Source: Planococcus sp. MER TA 32b (lineage in GTDB: Bacteria > Bacillota > Bacilli > Bacillales_A > Planococcaceae). Taken from it: a stretch of DNA of 55,584 bases. The translations under genes were made by a program, and so were the position numbers. Positions 7,816-21,879 of this stretch are shown here, piece after piece (the stretch's first letter is position 1; each line of letters begins with the position of its first letter). The DNA lies in assembly GCA_023715185.1 (NCBI GenBank), contig JAMCAN010000006.1, positions 1 through 55,584 of the forward strand, in the 5' to 3' direction. The notes under the pieces were generated by a model that was not told the origin of the DNA, made no database searches, and saw nothing but the letters and a program-made list of their open reading frames with translations.

Positions 7816-8760
7816 TCAGTCTTCTTTACGAAGGCCCAATCCCAAATCTTCCAACTTCACTTTGACTTCTTCAAGTGATTTGCGTCCAAGGTTGCGTACT
7901 TTCATCATGTCGTCTTCCGACTTGCTTGCCAGTTCGTGTACCGTGTTGATACCCGCACGTTTCAAGCAGTTGTAAGAACGGACTGAAAGATCAAGCTCTT
8001 CGATAGTCATCTCTAAGACTTTCTCTTTTTGGTCTTCTTCTTTTTCAACCATGATTTCAGCAGTTTGTGCCTCATCCGTCAATCCTACGAAGATGTTCAA
8101 ATGCTCAGTAAAGATTTTCGCTCCAAGCGCAATTGCCTCTTTAGGACCGATGCTTCCATCTGTCCAGACATCAAGCGAAAGTTTATCGAAATGCGCCAAC
8201 TGGCCCACACGAGTGTTTTCAACTTGGAAATTGACGCGAGAAACTGGAGTATAAATAGAGTCAATCGGGATAACGCCAATCGGAAGATCTTCACGTTTGT
8301 TCTGATCTGCACGAGCGTATCCACGGCCTCTGTTCGCATACATGCGCATACGTAAGTGACCGCCTTTAGCGATTGTTGCGATATATAGATCCGGATTCAG
8401 AATTTCTACATCACTGTCGTGAGTAATATCTGCAGCCGTAACCGTTCCATCACCTTTTACATCAATTTCAATGACTTTTTCGTCGTCAGAGTAAATTTTC
8501 AGAGCCAGTTTCTTAATATTCAGGATGATTGATGCAACATCTTCTTCTACACCTTCAACAGTGGAGAATTCATGCAATACACCATCAATTTGAATCGAAG
8601 TAACAGCAGCGCCTGGTAAAGATGAAAGTAAGATTCGACGTAAGGAGTTTCCTAAAGTGGTTCCATATCCACGCTCAAGGGGCTCAATAACAAATTTGCC
8701 GAACTTGGCATTGCTATCGATCTCAACCGTTTCAATCTTTGGTTTTTCTATTTCGAGCAT
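7816..8760 (-). CDS. rpoA: RNA polymerase alpha subunit
   Basis: This is a 314-residue subunit. The N-terminal domain (about 1-230) has the dimerisation segment [21 protein letters not shown]. The C-terminal domain (about 250-314) has the DNA- and activator-binding helix-hairpin-helix [27 protein letters not shown]. An acidic linker (EKEEDQKEK) joins them. Start ATG at 8760 is 9 nt past GGAGG; a second ATG four bases upstream is out of frame. The same cluster supplies ribosomal proteins, so core polymerase and ribosome synthesis are linked. Confidence 0.98.
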   Translation of the reverse strand: MLEIEKPKIETVEIDSNAKFGKFVIEPLERGYGTTLGNSLRRILLSSLPGAAVTSIQIDGVLHEFSTVEGVEEDVASIILNIKKLALKIYSDDEKVIEIDVKGDGTVTAADITHDSDVEILNPDLYIATIAKGGHLRMRMYANRGRGYARADQNKREDLPIGVIPIDSIYTPVSRVNFQVENTRVGQLAHFDKLSLDVWTDGSIGPKEAIALGAKIFTEHLNIFVGLTDEAQTAEIMVEKEEDQKEKVLEMTIEELDLSVRSYNCLKRAGINTVHELASKSEDDMMKVRNLGRKSLEEVKVKLEDLGLGLRKED

Positions 8761-8889
8761 TCATTTTACCCTCCTTCAAAACGTCGGTGTTTTTCGTTAA
8801 ACCAAGAATTAGATAGTCACAGACTTTCGCAACGATTCAGAACACATTCAGTAAGTCGTGATGTTCAAAAATCCTATTCAGATTAACGA

Positions 8890-9297
<408 letters not shown>

Positions 9298-9304
9298 TTA
9301 CTGA

Positions 9305-9670
9305 TTATTTTTTCTTGTTCGCAACAGTTTTACGAGGACCTTTACGCGTACGCGCATTGTTCTTCGTATTTTGACCGCGTACAGGTAGTCCACGGCGGTG
9401 GCGGATACCTCGGAAGCTAGCAATTTCCATCAAGCGTTTGATGTTCATTGATACTTCACGACGAAGGTCACCTTCAATTTTGTATTGATCCAATTGTTCA
9501 CGGATATTGTTCAACTCATCTTCTGTAAGATCACGAACTCGTGTATCTTCAGAGATACCAGCAGCAGAAAGAACTTTCTGAGCAGTTGTTTTACCAACAC
9601 CGAAAATGTAAGTTAATGAAATAACTACGCGTTTGTCGCGCGGAATGTCAACACCAGCAATACGTGCCAT
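9305..9670 (-). CDS. rpsM: 30S ribosomal protein S13
   Basis: A 121-residue head protein of the 30S subunit that contacts the P-site tRNA and the 50S bridge. Family landmarks are the start [20 protein letters not shown], the helix-two-turn-helix [16 protein letters not shown] and the basic tail [15 protein letters not shown]. It follows rpmJ by 24 bp. Confidence 0.98.
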   Translation of the reverse strand: MARIAGVDIPRDKRVVISLTYIFGVGKTTAQKVLSAAGISEDTRVRDLTEDELNNIREQLDQYKIEGDLRREVSMNIKRLMEIASFRGIRHRRGLPVRGQNTKNNARTRKGPRKTVANKKK

Positions 9671-9694
9671 GTGTTCGATGCACCTCCTTCAATA

Positions 9695-9808
<114 letters not shown>

Positions 9809-9845
9809 CTAACCCAACCTCCTTAGTAGTCCGGAGTGCAAAAGA

Positions 9846-10064
9846 TTATTTAAAACGGTATGTGATACGACCGCGTGTTAAATCGTAAGGAGATAGTTCA
9901 ACTGTAACTTTGTCTCCTGGTAGAATGCGGATAAAGTGCATGCGGATCTTGCCGGATACATGCGCAAGAATCGTATGTCCATTTTCCAATTCTACTTTAA
10001 ACATCGCGTTAGGCAAAGTCTCAACGACTGTTCCTTCGATTTCAATTACATCGTCTTTCGCCAT
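9846..10064 (-). CDS. infA: Translation initiation factor IF-1
   Basis: The 72-residue S1/OB-fold protein occupies the 30S A site during initiation. Recognisable segments are [39 protein letters not shown] and the end [12 protein letters not shown]. Ribosome site AAGGGAG precedes the ATG. In B. subtilis map and a KOW-protein gene lie between adk and infA. Here they are replaced by a 415-bp gap that may give infA its own promoter and leader. Confidence 0.98.
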   Translation of the reverse strand: MAKDDVIEIEGTVVETLPNAMFKVELENGHTILAHVSGKIRMHFIRILPGDKVTVELSPYDLTRGRITYRFK

Positions 10065-10307
10065 CGACCCAGTCTCCCTTCTGTATACAAGTCAGCCCTC
10101 ATCTTCAAACAGTAATTGCTGATTGAATAATTGATTTCTATTCATTCACCAGGATTGCATGAGTGACATGTAAAAGACATCTTCCGAGTTCCGCTTCCCG
10201 CAATGAGCAGGCTGGGAAAATCCGGTCAAGCCCTTCAGCCTCATGTATCCTCGAGCGCCCGGACTGCTTAGGATGAGTTCCAAACCCGTTACACAGATGC
10301 TTCCACG
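10065..10307 (-). other. Gene-free infA upstream region, possible structured leader
   Basis: The gap between adk and infA (10065-10479) has no full gene. From a possible promoter near 10314 the transcript would carry about 240 nt before infA. Several complementary segments exist: CTCAT/ATGAG with CCT/AGG (10240-10277), AGGCT/AGCCT with GGG/CCC (10209-10241) and ATTGC/GCAAT (10154-10204). It could be a structured leader or the scar of deleted genes. No known riboswitch was recognised. Confidence 0.4.
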
Positions 10308-10313
10308 AAACCC

Positions 10314-10342
10314 ATTATACTATTTCCAGTGCTGAATTGCAC
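10314..10342 (-). promoter_or_regulatory. Possible promoter upstream of infA
   Basis: A perfect -10 TATAAT (10314-10319) has only a weak -35 GTGCAA 17 bp upstream (10337-10342). It lies where a separate infA-rpmJ-rpsM-rpsK-rpoA-rplQ transcript could begin. A 35-codon frame with a plausible ribosome site (10315-10422) overlaps it. Confidence 0.35.
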
Positions 10343-10479
10343 GATTCAGACCAGGTCTGCGCACATCCCGCACCGGCTTTCATATAATAAGCATCAAGCT
10401 TTTGCAGCTCTCGAAAATTCATATCTCCGGTGCTCCTTAAAGCCGCATGGAGGCAACTAACTGCGCCCGGCGCCGGGGA

Positions 10480-11193
<714 letters not shown>

Positions 11194-12489
11194 TTATTTC
11201 ATAAAGCCTTTATAATGACGTTTCACAAGCTGCGATTCCAATTGTTTCATCGTCTCAAGTGCTACCCCTACTACGATCAATAGGCTGGTACCACCGATTT
11301 GTGCTGATTGCGGCAAGCCCGCAACGTTGATGAAGAAAATCGGCAGGACAGAAATGACTGCAAGGAAGATAGCGCCGACGAATGTCAATCGGTAAAGCAC
11401 ACTTGTTAAATAATCCTGTGTATTTTTACCCGGCCGGATTCCCGGGATGTATGCACCTTGCTTTTTCAAGTTATCCGATACGTTTTCAGGATTAACCTGA
11501 ATGAATGCGTAGAAATACGTAAATGCGATAATCAGAGCGACATAAATGATCATGCCGACAGGCTGAGTATAGTCAAACGTATTTTGCACAGCATCCGTAA
11601 ACGCATTGGCTCCAAAGAAAGAAGCAATGGTTTGAGGCGTGATGATAAACGCTACTGCAAAGATTACCGGGATAACTCCGGCCGCGTTCACTTTCAAAGG
11701 TAAATGCGTTTGCTGCCCACTTGTTGTCTGGCCGCGGCCAGCAACGCGTTTAGCATACTGAATCGGAATTTTGCGCAGCGCCTGCTGAACATAAATCACC
11801 AAAACCGTAATGGCAACAACTGCTAATGCAAGCAACGCCATGATGGCGATGTTGATCGGAAGCTGATCTCCAGCTCCTTGGATCTGCTGTGCATATAATT
11901 GGTTAATTGCACCTGGTACTGCAGCGACAATCCCTGCGAAGATGATAATCGAAATACCGTTCCCCACACCTTTTGCCGTAATCTGCTCACCAAGCCACAA
12001 CAGAAACGCCGTACCACCAGTCAAAACAATCGCAATTACAACATAAGTTGAGATTGTGTCGTTTTGAATCAAAGTTCCTCCATACATTTGGTTAAAGCCG
12101 TAAGACATACCAATTGCCTGGATGAAGGCAAGAACGATTGTGAAGTAGCGAGTGAATTGAGCAAGTTTCCGTCTTCCGACTTCCCCTTGTTTTGCCCACT
12201 CAGCAAATTTCGGTACTACATCCATCTGCAATAACTGCACGATGATCGATGCTGTAATGTATGGCATGATCCCCATCGCTAAAATCGAGAAATTAGCAAG
12301 GGCGCCTCCACCGAAAGTATTTAAGAATCCGATCAGACCCATCTGATCAGTAGCTTGCAAAACTGATGCGTCGACATTCGGCACCGGAACAAAAGTTCCG
12401 ATACGGAAGATGACGAGCATCAATAATGTAAAGATGATTTTATTTCGAATATCAGTCACGCGCATAAAATTTGAGATTGTCTGAAACAT
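11194..12489 (-). CDS. secY: Protein translocase subunit SecY
   Basis: The 431-residue channel of the Sec translocon has ten hydrophobic segments, beginning [20 protein letters not shown] with the first helix at about 18-35. The cytoplasmic loop near 245-260 (AGRGQTTSGQQTHLPLKVN) and the segment NLKKQGAYIPGIRPGK are family landmarks. The start overlaps the rplO stop by one base (TAATG), implying translational coupling. Its partner secE is also in this window (39657-39842). Confidence 0.98.
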   Translation of the reverse strand: MFQTISNFMRVTDIRNKIIFTLLMLVIFRIGTFVPVPNVDASVLQATDQMGLIGFLNTFGGGALANFSILAMGIMPYITASIIVQLLQMDVVPKFAEWAKQGEVGRRKLAQFTRYFTIVLAFIQAIGMSYGFNQMYGGTLIQNDTISTYVVIAIVLTGGTAFLLWLGEQITAKGVGNGISIIIFAGIVAAVPGAINQLYAQQIQGAGDQLPINIAIMALLALAVVAITVLVIYVQQALRKIPIQYAKRVAGRGQTTSGQQTHLPLKVNAAGVIPVIFAVAFIITPQTIASFFGANAFTDAVQNTFDYTQPVGMIIYVALIIAFTYFYAFIQVNPENVSDNLKKQGAYIPGIRPGKNTQDYLTSVLYRLTFVGAIFLAVISVLPIFFINVAGLPQSAQIGGTSLLIVVGVALETMKQLESQLVKRHYKGFMK

Positions 12490-12929
12490 TAAAGCACCTC
12501 TGCTTGTCCACCGGCAGCTTCTATCGCTTCTTTAGCTGATCCAGAGAATTTGTGAGCTTTAACATTCAGTTTCTTTTCTAGACTACCGTTACCAAGGATC
12601 TTGATTCCAGATCTTTCGTTGCTGACAACACCAGATTCAATTAGCAATGCAGGTGTAATTTCTGTGCCTTCATCGAAACGGTTCAATACATCCAAGTTCA
12701 CGACTGCATAGTCTTTACGGTTGATGTTAGTGAATCCACGTTTTGGCAAACGACGGAATAATGGGTTTTGGCCACCTTCGAATCCAGGACGGACACCGCC
12801 GCCTGAACGAGCGTTTTGACCTTTATGACCTTTACCTGCTGTTTTACCAGTACCTGAACCGATACCGCGTCCGATGCGCTTTCTTGAGCTGCGTGAACCT
12901 TCTGCTGGTTTTAATTCATGAAGTTTCAT
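12489..12929 (-). CDS. rplO: 50S ribosomal protein L15
   Basis: The 146-residue protein has the glycine- and arginine-rich N-terminal extension ([19 protein letters not shown], about 20-38) that threads into 23S rRNA and a globular C-terminal domain. A good ribosome site precedes [13 protein letters not shown]. Its stop codon overlaps the secY start. Confidence 0.98.
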   Translation of the reverse strand: MKLHELKPAEGSRSSRKRIGRGIGSGTGKTAGKGHKGQNARSGGGVRPGFEGGQNPLFRRLPKRGFTNINRKDYAVVNLDVLNRFDEGTEITPALLIESGVVSNERSGIKILGNGSLEKKLNVKAHKFSGSAKEAIEAAGGQAEVL

Positions 12930-12962
12930 TTAGTTGGCACCTCCTTCTATAGAAATCAGGGA

Positions 12963-13145
12963 TTAAACTTCTTTGATAGTAACTAAGTGAGCGACTTTAT
13001 CAAGCATACCGCGGATAGCAGCATTGTCTTGGTGCTCGACTGTTTGATGCATTTTGCGTAAACCAAGTGACTGGACAGTTTTGCGTTGTGCCGGTTTAGA
13101 ACCGATCACAGACTTTGTGAGGGTAATTTCTAGTTTAGTAGCCAT
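12963..13145 (-). CDS. rpmD: 50S ribosomal protein L30
   Basis: The 60-residue protein is the normal bacterial length, with the core [20 protein letters not shown] and ending in [12 protein letters not shown]. It lies between rpsE (14 bp upstream) and rplO. Confidence 0.98.
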   Translation of the reverse strand: MATKLEITLTKSVIGSKPAQRKTVQSLGLRKMHQTVEHQDNAAIRGMLDKVAHLVTIKEV

Positions 13146-13159
13146 GTAATTTTCCCTCC

Positions 13160-13660
13160 TTATCCTAATAGCTCTTCTGTAGTTTTACCGCGAAGTTTTG
13201 CAACTTCATCAGCACTTTTCAGTTGAGTCAAACCGTTGATTGTTGCACGCACCATGTTGATTGGTGTGTTAGAGCCAAGAGATTTAGATAAAATATCCTG
13301 TACTCCTGCAAGCTCAAGTACCGCACGGACAGGTCCGCCGGCAATAACTCCTGTACCAGGTGAAGCAGGTTTGATAAGGATTTGGCCTGCACCAAAACGT
13401 CCTGTTACTAGGTGTGGAGTTGTACCTTTAACCATAGGTACTTCGATCAGGTTTTTCTTCGCATCTTCAATAGCTTTACGGATTGCATCTGGAACTTCTT
13501 GTGCTTTACCAGTACCAAAACCGACTTTACCATTTTTGTCGCCTACAACAACTAATGCGGAGAAACGGAAACGACGTCCACCTTTTACAACTTTCGCTAC
13601 GCGGTTAATCGTAACTACGCGTTCTTCAAGTTCAAGTTTGTTTGGATCAATACGACGCAT
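13160..13660 (-). CDS. rpsE: 30S ribosomal protein S5
   Basis: This 166-residue protein has an N-terminal double-stranded-RNA-binding domain ([20 protein letters not shown], about 20-40) and a C-terminal domain with [20 protein letters not shown]5 takes part in decoding fidelity and mRNA unwinding. The spectinomycin-contact loop (VVKGGRRF) looks wild type. [15 protein letters not shown] is the usual Bacilli start. Confidence 0.98.
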   Translation of the reverse strand: MRRIDPNKLELEERVVTINRVAKVVKGGRRFRFSALVVVGDKNGKVGFGTGKAQEVPDAIRKAIEDAKKNLIEVPMVKGTTPHLVTGRFGAGQILIKPASPGTGVIAGGPVRAVLELAGVQDILSKSLGSNTPINMVRATINGLTQLKSADEVAKLRGKTTEELLG

Positions 13661-13680
13661 GAAATGTGTCCCTCCTTCTT

Positions 13681-14043
13681 TTAAAATTCTAAACCGTTTT
13701 CACGTGCTGCTTCTGCTAGAGCTTTGACACGTCCGTGATATAAATAACCACCGCGGTCAAAAACAACCGATTTCAAGCCTTTTTCAGTAGCTTTTTTCGC
13801 AATTGTTTCGCCGACTTTAGCTGCTGCTTCAACGTTGCCAGTTACATCTCCTGAAAAATCTTTATCCATTGAAGATGCGCTTGCAAGTGTTACACCATTT
13901 GTATCGTCGATCAATTGAGCGTAAATGTATTTATTCGAACGGAATACGTTCAAACGCGGACGTTCTGCTGTACCCGTAATTTTTGAACGTACACGTGCGT
14001 GACGTTTTTTACGAGATGCGTTTTTATCGAGTTTCGTAATCAC
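13681..14043 (-). CDS. rplR: 50S ribosomal protein L18
   Basis: This 120-residue protein binds 5S rRNA. It starts [19 protein letters not shown] and ends [17 protein letters not shown]. Two GTG codons lie near the start. The second (14043) is chosen because AGGAG is 8 nt upstream of it, while the first (14052) overlaps the Shine-Dalgarno itself. Confidence 0.96.
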   Translation of the reverse strand: MITKLDKNASRKKRHARVRSKITGTAERPRLNVFRSNKYIYAQLIDDTNGVTLASASSMDKDFSGDVTGNVEAAAKVGETIAKKATEKGLKSVVFDRGGYLYHGRVKALAEAARENGLEF

Positions 14044-14076
14044 TGAGGTCACTCCTTTCAGCCTGCCTAAGCAGCA

Positions 14077-14616
14077 TTATTTACCTGTTTTACCTTCTTT
14101 GCGGCGAACGACTTCACCTTCGTAGCGGATACCTTTGCCTTTATAAGGCTCTGGCGGACGCGTAGCGCGGATGTTTGAAGCTAGAGCTCCAACACGTTCT
14201 TTATTGATGCCTTTTACAACGACTTTCGTATTTCCTTGGACTTCAACCTCTACGCCCTCTTCCGGAGTGAATTCAACCGGGTGAGAGTAACCAACGTTAA
14301 GAACCAATTTCTTGCCTTGCAGCTGAGCACGGTATCCGACACCCACTAGTTCAAGCGTACGCTCGAATCCTTGTGAAACGCCAGTAACCATGTTTGCTAG
14401 CAACGCACGAGTTGTTCCGTGGTTAGTACGGTGGTCTTTAGAGTCAGAAGGACGTGTCAAAGTCAACACGTTATCTTCTAGAGAAATAGTGATATCTTGG
14501 TTAAATGCGCGAGTCAACTCGCCTTTAGGACCTTTAACTGTTACTTCGTTCTTGTCGCCAAGAGTGATCGTAACGTCAGCAGGTACCTCGATTGGTTTTT
14601 TACCTACACGTGACAT
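14077..14616 (-). CDS. rplF: 50S ribosomal protein L6
   Basis: The protein has 179 residues with two repeated RNA-binding folds and the conserved C-terminal [18 protein letters not shown]. It lies near the factor-binding site of the 50S subunit. Start [12 protein letters not shown] follows GGAGG. Confidence 0.98.
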   Translation of the reverse strand: MSRVGKKPIEVPADVTITLGDKNEVTVKGPKGELTRAFNQDITISLEDNVLTLTRPSDSKDHRTNHGTTRALLANMVTGVSQGFERTLELVGVGYRAQLQGKKLVLNVGYSHPVEFTPEEGVEVEVQGNTKVVVKGINKERVGALASNIRATRPPEPYKGKGIRYEGEVVRRKEGKTGK

Positions 14617-14646
14617 TTCTTTGCACCTCCATTCGTTTGTTGCTTA

Positions 14647-15045
14647 TTACCAAACGTATGCTATGATTTCTCCGCCGATTTGTTTCGCGCGGGCTTCTTT
14701 ATCAGTTACCAAACCTTGTGATGTCGATACTAAAGCGATTCCTAGACCGTTTAGTACGCGTGGCACCTCGTCAGTTTTAGCGTAAACACGTAGTCCTGGT
14801 TTTGAAATACGTTTCAATCCAGTAATAACGCGTTCGTTGTTCGATCCGTATTTCAAGAAAATCCGGATCATGCCTTGCTTGTCATCTTCAACATATTCAA
14901 CGTCACGAACGAAACCTTCACGCTTAAGAATTTCAGCGATGTCTTTTTTCACATTAGAAGCCGGAAGCTCCAATTTTTCGTGACGAACCATATTCGCATT
15001 ACGAATGCGTGTCAGCATATCTGCAATCGGATCAGTCATTGTCAT
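14647..15045 (-). CDS. rpsH: 30S ribosomal protein S8
   Basis: 132 residues; opens [18 protein letters not shown] and ends [19 protein letters not shown] followed by EIIAYVW. S8 binds the central domain of 16S rRNA and, in many bacteria, represses spc-operon translation. The first ATG (15045) is 8 nt from GGAGG and preferred over the second, two codons in. Confidence 0.98.
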   Translation of the reverse strand: MTMTDPIADMLTRIRNANMVRHEKLELPASNVKKDIAEILKREGFVRDVEYVEDDKQGMIRIFLKYGSNNERVITGLKRISKPGLRVYAKTDEVPRVLNGLGIALVSTSQGLVTDKEARAKQIGGEIIAYVW

Positions 15046-15074
15046 TACATTTACCTCCTTCCCAAATTAGGGGA

Positions 15075-15819
<745 letters not shown>

Positions 15820-15846
15820 GTGTGTACCTCCCTTCATTCAAGAGTT

Positions 15847-16158
15847 TTAGTTGTCTAATTTTTCACCGGATTTTTTTGCAACACGAACTTTTTTACCATC
15901 TTCAACCTTGTATCCAACACGAGTCGGCTCGCCTGATTTAGGGTCAAGCAACATTACGTTTGAAACGTGGATAGCTGCTTCCTGGCTGACAATTCCGCCT
16001 TGCGGGCTTGCCTGGTTCGGTTTTGTGTGTTTTTTGACGATATTGATACCTTCAACAACCACACGGTCTTTTTTAGGTAAAGCAGTCAAAACAACGCCTG
16101 TTTTGCCTTTGTCTTTGCCTGAAATTACCTTAACTTTATCACCTTTTTTAACATGCAT
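15847..16158 (-). CDS. rplX: 50S ribosomal protein L24
   Basis: 103 residues with an N-terminal KOW motif ([20 protein letters not shown], about 4-23). L24 initiates 50S assembly at the 5' end of 23S rRNA. Normal length for Bacilli and normally placed between rplN and rplE. Confidence 0.98.
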   Translation of the reverse strand: MHVKKGDKVKVISGKDKGKTGVVLTALPKKDRVVVEGINIVKKHTKPNQASPQGGIVSQEAAIHVSNVMLLDPKSGEPTRVGYKVEDGKKVRVAKKSGEKLDN

Positions 16159-16193
16159 TCTGTCGCACCTCCTTGGTATAACACATTGATTTA

Positions 16194-16562
<369 letters not shown>

Positions 16563-16609
16563 TTAGGTAACCTCCCTCCGGAATTTCTTAAGTTCCGAAA
16601 TTATTTAAA

Positions 16610-16873
16610 TTAAATGATAACCGCTTTTTCTACTACTTCTACTAAACGGAAGCGTTTTGTAGCTGATAGCGGGCGAGTTTCCATGATGCGAACGATATCG
16701 CCAATTTTAGCTTCGTTTTGCTCATCATGAGCTTTATATTTCTTCGAGTATTTTACACGTTTGCCGTAAAATGCATGCTTCTTTTGAGTTTCAACCATTA
16801 CTGTAACGGTTTTGTCCATTTTGTCAGACACAACACGGCCTGTGTATACTTTGCGTTGATTACGCTCAGTCAT
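16610..16873 (-). CDS. rpsQ: 30S ribosomal protein S17
   Basis: 87 residues with an OB fold. Landmarks are [19 protein letters not shown] and the C-terminal [21 protein letters not shown]17 is a primary 16S-binding assembly protein. It follows rpmC by 24 bp. Confidence 0.98.
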   Translation of the reverse strand: MTERNQRKVYTGRVVSDKMDKTVTVMVETQKKHAFYGKRVKYSKKYKAHDEQNEAKIGDIVRIMETRPLSATKRFRLVEVVEKAVII

Positions 16874-16897
16874 ACTAGCAAACCTCCTCTCGATTTA

Positions 16898-17522
<625 letters not shown>

Positions 17523-17523
17523 A

Positions 17524-18180
17524 TTATTTGCCTCCTTCCTCAGATTTCTTCTTAGTTGGAAGGACTTCACCGCGGTAGATCCATACTTTTACGCCAAGTT
17601 TGCCGTAAGTTGTGTCAGCTTCAGCATGTGCATAATCGATGTCAGCACGAAGCGTATGGAGCGGAACAGTACCTTCACTGTAGTGTTCAGCACGCGCAAT
17701 GTCAGCGCCGCCTAGACGTCCAGATACTTGAGTTTTGATCCCTTTAGCGCCAGAACGCATAGTGCGCTGGATTGCCTGTTTTTGTGCACGGCGGAAAGAC
17801 ACACGGTTTTCCAATTGACGTGCAACACTTTCAGCAACTAGTCTCGCATCAAGGTCAGCTCGTTTGATTTCAATGATGTTGATGTGTACACGCTTGCCAG
17901 TCATTGCATTAAGCTGCTTGCGAAGTACTTCTACTTCAGAACCACCTTTACCAATTACCATTCCTGGTTTCGCAGTGTGAATTGTTACATTTACACGGTT
18001 TGCAGCGCGTTCAATTTCGATTTTGGAAACTGAAGCTTCTTTCAAACGTGCTTCGATATATTCACGGATCTTAATATCTTCGTGAAGAAGTGTCGCATAG
18101 TCTTTCTCAGCGTACCATTTTGACTCCCAGTCACGAATGATTCCGATACGCATACCTATTGGATGTATTTTTTGTCCCAC
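17524..18180 (-). CDS. rpsC: 30S ribosomal protein S3
   Basis: The 218-residue protein starts [23 protein letters not shown] domain ([20 protein letters not shown], about 50-70) carries the GxxG loop GKGG. The C-terminal domain contains [21 protein letters not shown]3 lines the mRNA entry tunnel. Confidence 0.98.
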   Translation of the reverse strand: MGQKIHPIGMRIGIIRDWESKWYAEKDYATLLHEDIKIREYIEARLKEASVSKIEIERAANRVNVTIHTAKPGMVIGKGGSEVEVLRKQLNAMTGKRVHINIIEIKRADLDARLVAESVARQLENRVSFRRAQKQAIQRTMRSGAKGIKTQVSGRLGGADIARAEHYSEGTVPLHTLRADIDYAHAEADTTYGKLGVKVWIYRGEVLPTKKKSEEGGK

Positions 18181-18183
18181 GAA

Positions 18184-18525
18184 TTATCCCTCCTTCTTCT
18201 CAGATACCACTAATGTGATGTGGCTTGTACGTTTATTAATTGCGCTTGCGCGTCCCATTGCTCTTGGACGGAAACGTTTCAATGTTGGACCTTCGTCAAC
18301 GAATACTTCACTGACAACCAAGTTGTTCAGATCCATTTCGTAGTTGTGTTCAGCGTTTGCAGCTGCAGATTTCAACAACTTCTCAACAACAATAGATGCT
18401 GCTTTCGGAGTGTGATTCAAAATTGCAACGGCTTCGCCAATTTGCTTGCCTCGGATTAAATCTACTACTAAACGGACTTTACGAGGAGCAATACGTACTG
18501 TTCTAGCGACAGCTTTTGCTTGCAT
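18184..18525 (-). CDS. rplV: 50S ribosomal protein L22
   Basis: 113 residues; starts [20 protein letters not shown] and has the beta-hairpin region ending [20 protein letters not shown] that lines the exit tunnel and is the target of some macrolide-resistance mutations. No insertion or deletion is apparent in the loop. Confidence 0.98.
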   Translation of the reverse strand: MQAKAVARTVRIAPRKVRLVVDLIRGKQIGEAVAILNHTPKAASIVVEKLLKSAAANAEHNYEMDLNNLVVSEVFVDEGPTLKRFRPRAMGRASAINKRTSHITLVVSEKKEG

Positions 18526-18544
18526 GGGGAAATCCTCCTCTCAA

Positions 18545-18823
18545 TTAACGTCTTGTTTTCTTGTCGTCTGCACCATGACTAGCGTATTTGCGTGTTGGAG
18601 CAAATTCTCCTAGTTTATGGCCGACCATGTCTTCAGTCACGTAAACAGGAATGTGTTTATGACCATCGTATACTGCGATTGTTTGTCCGATGAATGTCGG
18701 GAAAATTGTAGAACGGCGAGACCAAGTTTTGATCACTTGTTTTTTCTCAGAGTCCTTTTGTGCTTCAACTTTTTTCATAAGATGATCATCAGCAAAAGGT
18801 CCTTTTTTCAAGCTGCGGCCCAT
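18545..18823 (-). CDS. rpsS: 30S ribosomal protein S19
   Basis: 92 residues; [20 protein letters not shown] and [19 protein letters not shown] are family landmarks. S19 sits in the 30S head in contact with S13. Normal length and position. Confidence 0.98.
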   Translation of the reverse strand: MGRSLKKGPFADDHLMKKVEAQKDSEKKQVIKTWSRRSTIFPTFIGQTIAVYDGHKHIPVYVTEDMVGHKLGEFAPTRKYASHGADDKKTRR

Positions 18824-18883
18824 TTGGGATCCTCCCTTCGTGATTGCACCACGGTTCTTATCGAGAACCGCAGCGAAATCAAA

Positions 18884-19714
18884 TTATTTTTTACGACGAC
18901 GAACGATAAACTTATCGGATTTATTCGTTTTCTTACGAGTTTTGTATCCAAGAGTCGGTTTGCCCCATGGAGACATCGGTGATTTACGTCCGATTGGCGA
19001 ACGTCCTTCACCACCACCGTGTGGGTGATCGTTAGGGTTCATTACAGATCCGCGGACAGTTGGGCGATTGCCTTTCCAACGGTTACGTCCTGCTTTACCA
19101 ATGTTAATCAATTCGTGCTGTTCATTTCCTACTGCGCCGATTGTAGCGCGGCAAGTAGCAAGGATCATACGAACTTCGCCTGATTGCAAACGAACTGTTA
19201 CGTATTTGCCTTCTTTACCAAGAACCTGAGCTGAAGTACCAGCAGAACGAACTAGTTGTCCGCCAGCGCCTGGCTTCATTTCAATGTTATGGATTGTAGA
19301 ACCCATTGGGATGTTTGACAACGGCAAAGCGTTACCTGCTTTGATGTCGGCAGTTTCGCCTGACATGATTTGCGTTCCAACGCCTACTCCTTTAGGAGCA
19401 AGGATGTAACGTTTTTCTCCGTCAGCATAGTGAATCAATGCGATGTTCGCAGAACGGTTAGGATCGTACTCGATTGTAGCAACGCGTCCTGGAATGCCAT
19501 CTTTGTTACGTTTGAAATCGATGACACGGTATTGACGTTTATGTCCACCACCGTGGTGGCGTACAGTAATTTTACCTTGGTTGTTACGGCCGCCTTTACG
19601 CTTAACTGGTGCTAAGAGTGATTTCTCAGGCTTGTTCGTTGTGATTTCTTCGAAATCCGAACTCGTCATGTTACGACGACCGTTGGATGTAGGTTTATAC
19701 TTTCTAATTCCCAC
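18884..19714 (-). CDS. rplB: 50S ribosomal protein L2
   Basis: 276 residues; begins [21 protein letters not shown]2 is needed for subunit association and peptidyl-transferase structure. The conserved histidine-containing loop [19 protein letters not shown] is intact near residues 225-243, and the basic tail [11 protein letters not shown] is present. Confidence 0.98.
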   Translation of the reverse strand: MGIRKYKPTSNGRRNMTSSDFEEITTNKPEKSLLAPVKRKGGRNNQGKITVRHHGGGHKRQYRVIDFKRNKDGIPGRVATIEYDPNRSANIALIHYADGEKRYILAPKGVGVGTQIMSGETADIKAGNALPLSNIPMGSTIHNIEMKPGAGGQLVRSAGTSAQVLGKEGKYVTVRLQSGEVRMILATCRATIGAVGNEQHELINIGKAGRNRWKGNRPTVRGSVMNPNDHPHGGGEGRSPIGRKSPMSPWGKPTLGYKTRKKTNKSDKFIVRRRKK

Positions 19715-19761
19715 GTTGTTTCCCTCCTTCTTTAGTTAGTTCCTATCAGAACTTTAGAGAA

Positions 19762-20046
19762 TTAAATCTCGAACAATTCGATTTCTTTTGAGTCAGCAGT
19801 CAATTTAACAATCGCTTTGCGGCGCTTGTTAGTGTAGCCTGCGTGTTTGCCCATGCGCTTGAATTTACCTTTGTAGTTCATGATGTTGACTTTCTCAACT
19901 TTCACGCCAAAGATTTCTTGAACCGCTTGTTTAACTTGTGTTTTGTTTGCGCGAGTGTCCACTTCGAAAGTGTACTTCTTATCTGCCATTACTTCAGAAG
20001 AACGCTCAGTAATGACCGGACGCTTTAGAATATCACGTGCTTCCAT
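19762..20046 (-). CDS. rplW: 50S ribosomal protein L23
   Basis: 94 residues; starts [21 protein letters not shown]23 is at the exit tunnel and docks trigger factor and the signal recognition particle. Its start codon overlaps the rplD stop by one base (TAATG). Confidence 0.98.
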   Translation of the reverse strand: MEARDILKRPVITERSSEVMADKKYTFEVDTRANKTQVKQAVQEIFGVKVEKVNIMNYKGKFKRMGKHAGYTNKRRKAIVKLTADSKEIELFEI

Positions 20047-20669
20047 TAACTAAGCACCTCCTCAATTTTTTCGATTGCAGCTTTCGTCATTACAACTTTG
20101 TCATGTCCTAGAAGATCAAGGACGTTGATGCCAGTTGCAGAGATTACTGTCATACCTTGGATGTTGCGAGCAGACAATGCTAAGTTTTCGTTAACATCCT
20201 CTGTTACGAACAATGCTTTTTTGCCCAATGACAAGTCGTTCTTCAATTGAAGGAAAGACTTTGTTTTTGGAGCGTCAAAAGTTAATCCTTCAAGTACCAT
20301 CAGGTTTTCGTTTGCTACTGCTGATGACAAAGCAGAACGCATCGCTAAACGACGTACTTTCTTAGGCAATTTATAGCTGTAGCTGCGTGGTGTTGGTCCG
20401 AAGACAATCCCACCTCCACGCCATTGTGGTGAACGGATCGAACCTTGACGGGCACGTCCAGTCCCTTTTTGGCGCCATGGCTTTTTACCGCCGCCGGCTA
20501 CTTCAGAACGGTTTTTTACTTTATGGTTACCTTGACGAAGTGAAGCGCGTTGAGCGATTACAGCGTCAAATAGTACTGATTCATTTGGTTCGATACCGAA
20601 AACGTAATCGTTCAACTCGATATCCCCAACTTGTGAACCTGTTTGATTTAATAAAGCTACTTTAGGCAT
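20046..20669 (-). CDS. rplD: 50S ribosomal protein L4
   Basis: 207 residues; starts [20 protein letters not shown]. The extended tunnel loop [20 protein letters not shown] (about 67-86) is intact. L4 represses the S10 operon in enterics; no such role is assumed here. Confidence 0.98.
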   Translation of the reverse strand: MPKVALLNQTGSQVGDIELNDYVFGIEPNESVLFDAVIAQRASLRQGNHKVKNRSEVAGGGKKPWRQKGTGRARQGSIRSPQWRGGGIVFGPTPRSYSYKLPKKVRRLAMRSALSSAVANENLMVLEGLTFDAPKTKSFLQLKNDLSLGKKALFVTEDVNENLALSARNIQGMTVISATGINVLDLLGHDKVVMTKAAIEKIEEVLS

Positions 20670-20698
20670 TCCTGTTTCCTCCTTTCTTCAAAAAATAA

Positions 20699-21328
20699 TT
20701 ATTTAGCTTTGATTGCTGATTTAACGCGAATCAATGCTTTGCGAGATCCAGGAACATTACCTTTAATAAGAAGCAAGTTACGCTCAGCGTCAACTTTCAC
20801 GATGTGAAGGTTCTGAATCGTAATTGTGTTGCCACCCATTTGACCAGGTAATTTCTTCTGTTTGAATACACGGTTAGGAGCAACCGGACCCATTGAACCA
20901 GGACGACGGTGGTAGCGTGAACCGTGACTCATTGGTCCGCGTGATTGTCCGTGGCGTTTAATAACACCCTGGAAACCTTTACCTTTCGTTGTTCCTGTTA
21001 CATCTACTACATCGCCTTCTGCGAATACATCAACTTTGACTTCCTGACCAATCTCGTAATCAGCTAAGTTTACATTGCGAAGTTCGCGAATGAAGCGCTT
21101 AGGAGCAGTGTTAGCTTTTGCGACGTGTCCTTTAGAAGGTTTGTTTGAAAGCTTTTCGCGCTTGTCTTCAAAACCTAGTTGGACTGCTTCATAGCCGTCA
21201 ACCTCAACTGTTTTTTTCTGAAGCACTACGTTTGGAGCAGCTTCAATTACAGTTACAGGGATTAAATCACCGTTCTCAGCAAAAACTTGCGTCATACCGA
21301 TTTTTCTACCTAAGATTCCTTTGGTCAT
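20699..21328 (-). CDS. rplC: 50S ribosomal protein L3
   Basis: 209 residues; starts [20 protein letters not shown]. The central loop with [20 protein letters not shown] approaches the peptidyl-transferase centre. Normal length; preceded by a good ribosome site 47 bp after rpsJ. Confidence 0.98.
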   Translation of the reverse strand: MTKGILGRKIGMTQVFAENGDLIPVTVIEAAPNVVLQKKTVEVDGYEAVQLGFEDKREKLSNKPSKGHVAKANTAPKRFIRELRNVNLADYEIGQEVKVDVFAEGDVVDVTGTTKGKGFQGVIKRHGQSRGPMSHGSRYHRRPGSMGPVAPNRVFKQKKLPGQMGGNTITIQNLHIVKVDAERNLLLIKGNVPGSRKALIRVKSAIKAK

Positions 21329-21375
21329 TTGTCACACCTCCTGCAAATTTTTGTGTTTTCTATTTCGTTTACCGA

Positions 21376-21808
<433 letters not shown>

Positions 21809-21814
21809 TTCACC

Positions 21815-21843
21815 ATTATACAAAATAAAAAAGAACTTCGCAA
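21815..21843 (-). promoter_or_regulatory. S10-operon proximal promoter
   Basis: -10 TATAAT (21815-21820), 17-bp T-rich spacer, -35 TTGCGA (21838-21843). It is the nearer of two promoters for the roughly 14-kb ribosomal cluster. Confidence 0.8.
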
Positions 21844-21879
21844 GTGTTTCCACGAAATTCTTTTCAATTCGCTTTTATT

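Noticed and set aside
10138..10313. Open stretch of about 58 codons on the minus strand ending at 10138, with a C-terminus loosely like the KOW protein
   Set aside because: No usable start codon and the similarity (SLREAELGR..ILVNE) is too weak to call a pseudogene by eye.
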